DNA of 64,000 nt. It comes from Paragonimus westermani (lineage: Eukaryota; Platyhelminthes; Trematoda; Plagiorchiida; Troglotrematidae). The stretch lies in NCBI GenBank assembly GCA_008508345.1, contig QNGE01002353.1, positions 40,215-104,214 of the forward strand, given 5' to 3'. Shown piece after piece: positions 61,181-64,000 of the stretch. The position numbers were made by a program, and so were the translations under genes. The notes beneath the pieces were generated by a model. It had not been told where the DNA came from. It ran no database searches and saw only the letters and a program-made list of their open reading frames with translations. Within the stretch, counting starts at the first letter, position 1; each line of letters begins with the position of its first letter.

Positions 61181-61287
61181 TGGATGCCGGTCAAATTCCC
61201 GGTTACCAAGACATTCCCATGGGAATTCCGGATTGGAAGGCGCAACGGATCGAGCGAAAAAATCGGCAGGCGGCTGCCGTCTACGCG
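61181..61287 (+). CDS. Host gene exon H: IPDWK plus basic helix motif
   Basis: The acceptor ..GCCTACGTTTGCAG (AG at 61179-61180) and donor GCG|GTGAGT (61288) bound a 107-nt exon. It enters in phase 1, so G from exon G plus TG makes Val, and leaves in phase 0. The peptide is GQIPGYQDIPMG followed by IPDWKAQRIERKNRQ and AAAVYA. An IP-x-WK start running into a basic, Arg/Lys/Gln-rich helix is a short motif seen in actin-associated proteins of the taperin/phostensin kind. I use it only as a hint, because a 15-residue match without a search is weak. The next exon is not visible before the window end. Confidence 0.75.
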
Positions 61288-63360
61288 GTGAGTTTTCACC
61301 TGTTAGGCATGGTTCTAACTAGCGAATGTATGTATGCTAACACATTGTCTGTTAAGCAATGCACAGCTCACTACCGACCATACCTGTGATGTTTCCCTTG
61401 TCTGTCCGTTTTTCAAGGTAGCGTAAGCATTCCGTGTGTGTGTGTGTGTGCCTTTACTGATGAAGCGGCACACAAAGCGTGTACGGGTTGGACTATGCGG
61501 ATAGCGTGATGCTGCACGAAATCACTTAGATGCTTAGGTCGCAATTCGTCCTGTATCATCACGTTAGAGGATTCCCTGTGCGTAACTCAAATGATCAGGC
61601 ATCCGTGGTGCAACTCATACATCTCTCAATACGGCCACGATCCCATAGTCTGGTCTTGCGTGAGATGAATTCTTTCATCCAAGTACGGTGGACTGCTCGT
61701 GTTGGACGTCATAAGAAACATGTGTACGATATTCCACGAAGACGTTGAGCAACGCGTAGCGATAAACCAATGATCCCAAATATTCAAAACAAGATTGGAT
61801 CGTAATGCCACGGTACTATTGAACAAATTATCAAAGTGAATATTCAGACAACCTCAACAGTTTCGATCGACAGATAGTTTTCAGCGAATAGGTTACAATT
61901 TGTTTCTGAACGGGCTAAATATGAACCATAATCACACAATAAGGCATTCATACTCAAAAGAGCTCTTCCGAGCAGGTTCAAAACAATGGGGATGAGCCGA
62001 GCTCCAAAAAGGGTTGCACGCACCACTCAAATAAAGTACAATGACCGACAACTGGTTATTCGCACAACAATCAAATTGACGTGACAAAACAAACTAGTCT
62101 AGGTCAAGGTCCAATTAACGTCCAAAAGCAGGGGAGATTAAATGCAGAGGGGTGAATATTTAGGGGAATTGGGTTGGGTCGGATTTTCACATGATTTTAG
62201 TTCAAAAATTCGATACAACATGAGCGAACGAGCATTTACGTTTTTTAATTGTTTCCCGTTTCGTTTGTGAATTGAGGCGAACTTTGACGCCATCTACATT
62301 TAACGTTGACAATAATTTCCGTTCCCACCTTTTTTACGTTGCCTATATAATTGTTGGCGTAAGCTTGATTAATTTTACCCCACACTTCGATTAGTTATTC
62401 AGCAGTGTGTGGTGAACCGCCGGCTCAGTCTGTGATCCAGCTAGCGAATTAAGCAATAACTATACGGGTTGAATTGGGTTAACGCCCAATGAATTTGGGT
62501 TTAATACGAAGACCGTATGGAATTAGTGCTGTCTCATGTTATCTACGTCTGATCACTGACAGCGGTCAGTAGACTGCTTCATAGAGTGGTTTCCGATTCA
62601 TTCGCCAAATGAAAAGATACCGCCAAACGTCGACGAAGTGACAAGTAAATTCATTCGTTTCCTGACCTTTCTGATGGAGAGGGCCCACTAACGAACGAAT
62701 TTTTGCACAAGAAGCTACCCTGATCAAAATTGATGTGCAGTGTTCGGAATGCGATAACAACCATTGCTATTTTTTCCGCACATCACAGCAATAGTGTATT
62801 CCTAAGTATTTTGAACTCCCTTTCTCCCAAGAGAAAATGAGATAGAAAGACTAGGAATGTGTTATGAGATGGAAAGGTGTCGTTTGTTTCGGATAGGAGA
62901 TGATGTTTTTGTAAACGGTAAGCCATAAGTCGAACTCATTACTTCGGTTTTTCCCATACTGGTGCTGAATGCCCCCGAATAATCTACTAAATATATTTCA
63001 CGGATACGCATGCATACCATACCGATTGAGCCCAACCCACTGACTGGACAAATACCACCTGCCACCGATTATGTCAGGTGACTAATTGCTAGGTACATTT
63101 TCCACCACACGAATACTGTTAATACACAAAAGTGGCGAATTATGGATCAGGCAAAATGAGGAACTAAAAGCTTGTAACGAAACGATTCATCCTTCCATAT
63201 TCCAACATACTGAGAAGGTGAGGAATTAGGACAGATGGCGCATCTGTCGAAAGTCATTCCGTTTGGGTATGCCTTTCTACCAACTCCATTTTCAGGGTAG
63301 TTGAATTCGCTAGTGCAGTTCTGGCCGATTCTGGGGGAAAAACTGAGTCCACACAATACG
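61288..63360. other. Intron after exon H, no gene recognised
   Basis: Contains a short (GT)n run near 61434-61451 and small chance frames. The next host exon was not found. Confidence 0.4.
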
Positions 63361-63365
63361 ATGGC

Positions 63366-64000
63366 ACTATAGTGTGTGGAATTCCTTTAGCCGACCGAAT
63401 GTGCTTCACACCTTCAAAGTGCAAAGTGCTGCTTCAGGACTGGGGCATTTCCACCCCTACTTTCTTTATTGCAGGTAATCCGCTTGAGACTGTGGACAGT
63501 TTCACATACTTGGGTAGCACTATCTCGTCAGCCTGTAATATTGCTGATGAGATATCAGCGAGGATAGCAAAGGCACGAGTTGCCTTTGCCAAACTGCGTC
63601 ATCTGTGGCGTCGAAAAGACGTTCGGTTGTCGCTGAAAGGAAGGGTACATAATGCTTATGTGCGTTCCGTTTTGCTGTATGGTTCGGAAACGTGGCCTGT
63701 TCACAAGGCAGATATCAACCGGCTTGCTGTGTTTGACCATCGTTGTCTTCGCCAATTGGCCCACATTGAGTGGACTGGTCGCGTGAGCAATGTGGCAGTT
63801 CTCCGGCGCGTGTTCCGGAGCGCTCGGGATGCGCGACCAATCGGTCAACTAATTACGTTGCACAGCTTGCGATGGTTGGGTCACGTGTTCCGTATGCCAG
63901 CTGAGCGTTTGCCGTACCGGGCATTATATACTGAGGCCAGCAACAGTTGGGTAAAATCGTGTGGTGGTCAAGCAACAACGTGGTCACGAAATATGAAGAC
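63366..64000 (+). CDS. RTE-4 retroelement, RT C-terminal region, open to window end
   Basis: A single open frame with no stop runs from about 63366 to the end. It reads MCFTPSKCKVLLQDW, NPLETVDSFTYLGSTISS, ARVAFAKLRHLWRRKDVRL, GRVHNAYVRSVLLYGSETW, VFDHRCLRQLAHIEWTGRVS, LRWLGHVFRMPAERLPYR and TTWSRNMK. This is the part of RTE reverse transcriptase that follows the catalytic palm, homologous to RTE-3. The upstream catalytic YADD-type motif was not found, so it is 5'-truncated or diverged. The frame has no ATG near its start and is seen only by reading through. It is the least damaged RTE copy here, and its 3' end lies outside the window. Confidence 0.88.

Larger units (their letters stand above)
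1263..61287 (+). other. Large multi-exon host gene (at least 8 exons), Pro/Ser/Thr-rich scaffold-like protein
   Basis: Eight open segments on the + strand have an AG acceptor and a GT donor, and their phases chain without conflict (exit/entry 0/0, 0/0, 1/1, 0/0, 2/2, 1/1, 1/1). The split codons at the joins are all sense: Glu, Pro, Val and Val. The joined product is about 524 residues, rich in Pro, Ser and Thr with few hydrophobic runs, so it looks mostly disordered. Poly-proline tracts lie near the visible N-terminal end, several basophilic R-R-x-S sites (RRAPS, RRPS, RRQS) lie in the middle, and IPDWKAQRIERKNRQ lies near the visible C-terminal end. Introns run from 120 bp to about 18 kb and hold all the transposons. 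The first visible exon enters in phase 1 and the last exits in phase 0, so coding exons exist on both sides. The EVH1-ligand-like motif suggests an actin-cytoskeleton partner; this is inference and no family name is claimed. Confidence 0.75.

Noticed and set aside
1..64000. CRISPR arrays, operons, bacterial promoters or ribosome-binding sites
   Set aside because: None seen; the sequence is eukaryotic and the only regular arrays are simple microsatellites.

Overview
This is a eukaryotic window. It has no bacterial-style gene packing, the introns are long, and the DNA between exons is filled with decayed retroelements. The repeats are Penelope-like elements (PLEs), RTE-type non-LTR elements, a BEL/Pao relic, tRNA-derived SINE-like pieces, (AT)n tracts and hammerhead-ribozyme motifs. 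That mix, with a moderately AT-rich background, fits a parasitic flatworm, most likely a fluke (trematode). The species cannot be named from the sequence.

Host gene. I find one protein-coding gene, on the + strand, running through the whole window. Eight exons can be called: 1263-1402, 19439-19738, 23618-23843, 32110-32417, 32538-32707, 43904-44037, 53818-54006 and 61181-61287. Each has AG/GT borders, is open in a single frame, and has a phase that fits the next exon at all seven junctions. Together they encode about 524 residues of a Pro/Ser/Thr-rich, probably disordered protein. It carries an acidic-flanked FPPPPP motif (Ena/VASP EVH1-ligand type) and, in the last exon, an IPDWK plus basic-helix motif. 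I infer a cytoskeletal scaffold or regulator; the family is not identified. Both gene ends lie outside the window or were not recognised.

Layout. 1-3.1 kb: the first exon plus two repeat families in inverted pairs. 9.4-17.1 kb: a nested retroelement block in the first intron. An RTE 3' end (RTE-1) is split by a head-to-head pair of near-identical PLE copies, flanked by a 13-bp target-site duplication. RTE-1 ends in a (TGA)n tail that abuts a second RTE relic (RTE-2). An (AT)n tract with an assembly-junction duplication and a degenerate but nearly complete second PLE follow. 20.4-21.1 kb: two direct copies of a SINE-like repeat. 24.8-25.7 kb: a minus-strand RTE 3' end with a trinucleotide tail. 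29.4-30.3 kb: a tRNA-like SINE and a PLE 3' end followed by a well-formed hammerhead ribozyme motif. 34.1-34.7 kb: a BEL/Pao integrase-end relic. 47-60 kb: scattered RTE and SINE relics. 63.3-64 kb: an RTE reverse-transcriptase C-terminus, still open, running off the window end.

Two single-N positions (11736 and 14738) each sit at a junction of duplicated sequence, so local structure there may partly reflect contig joining. Most of the remaining intronic DNA shows no feature I can support.
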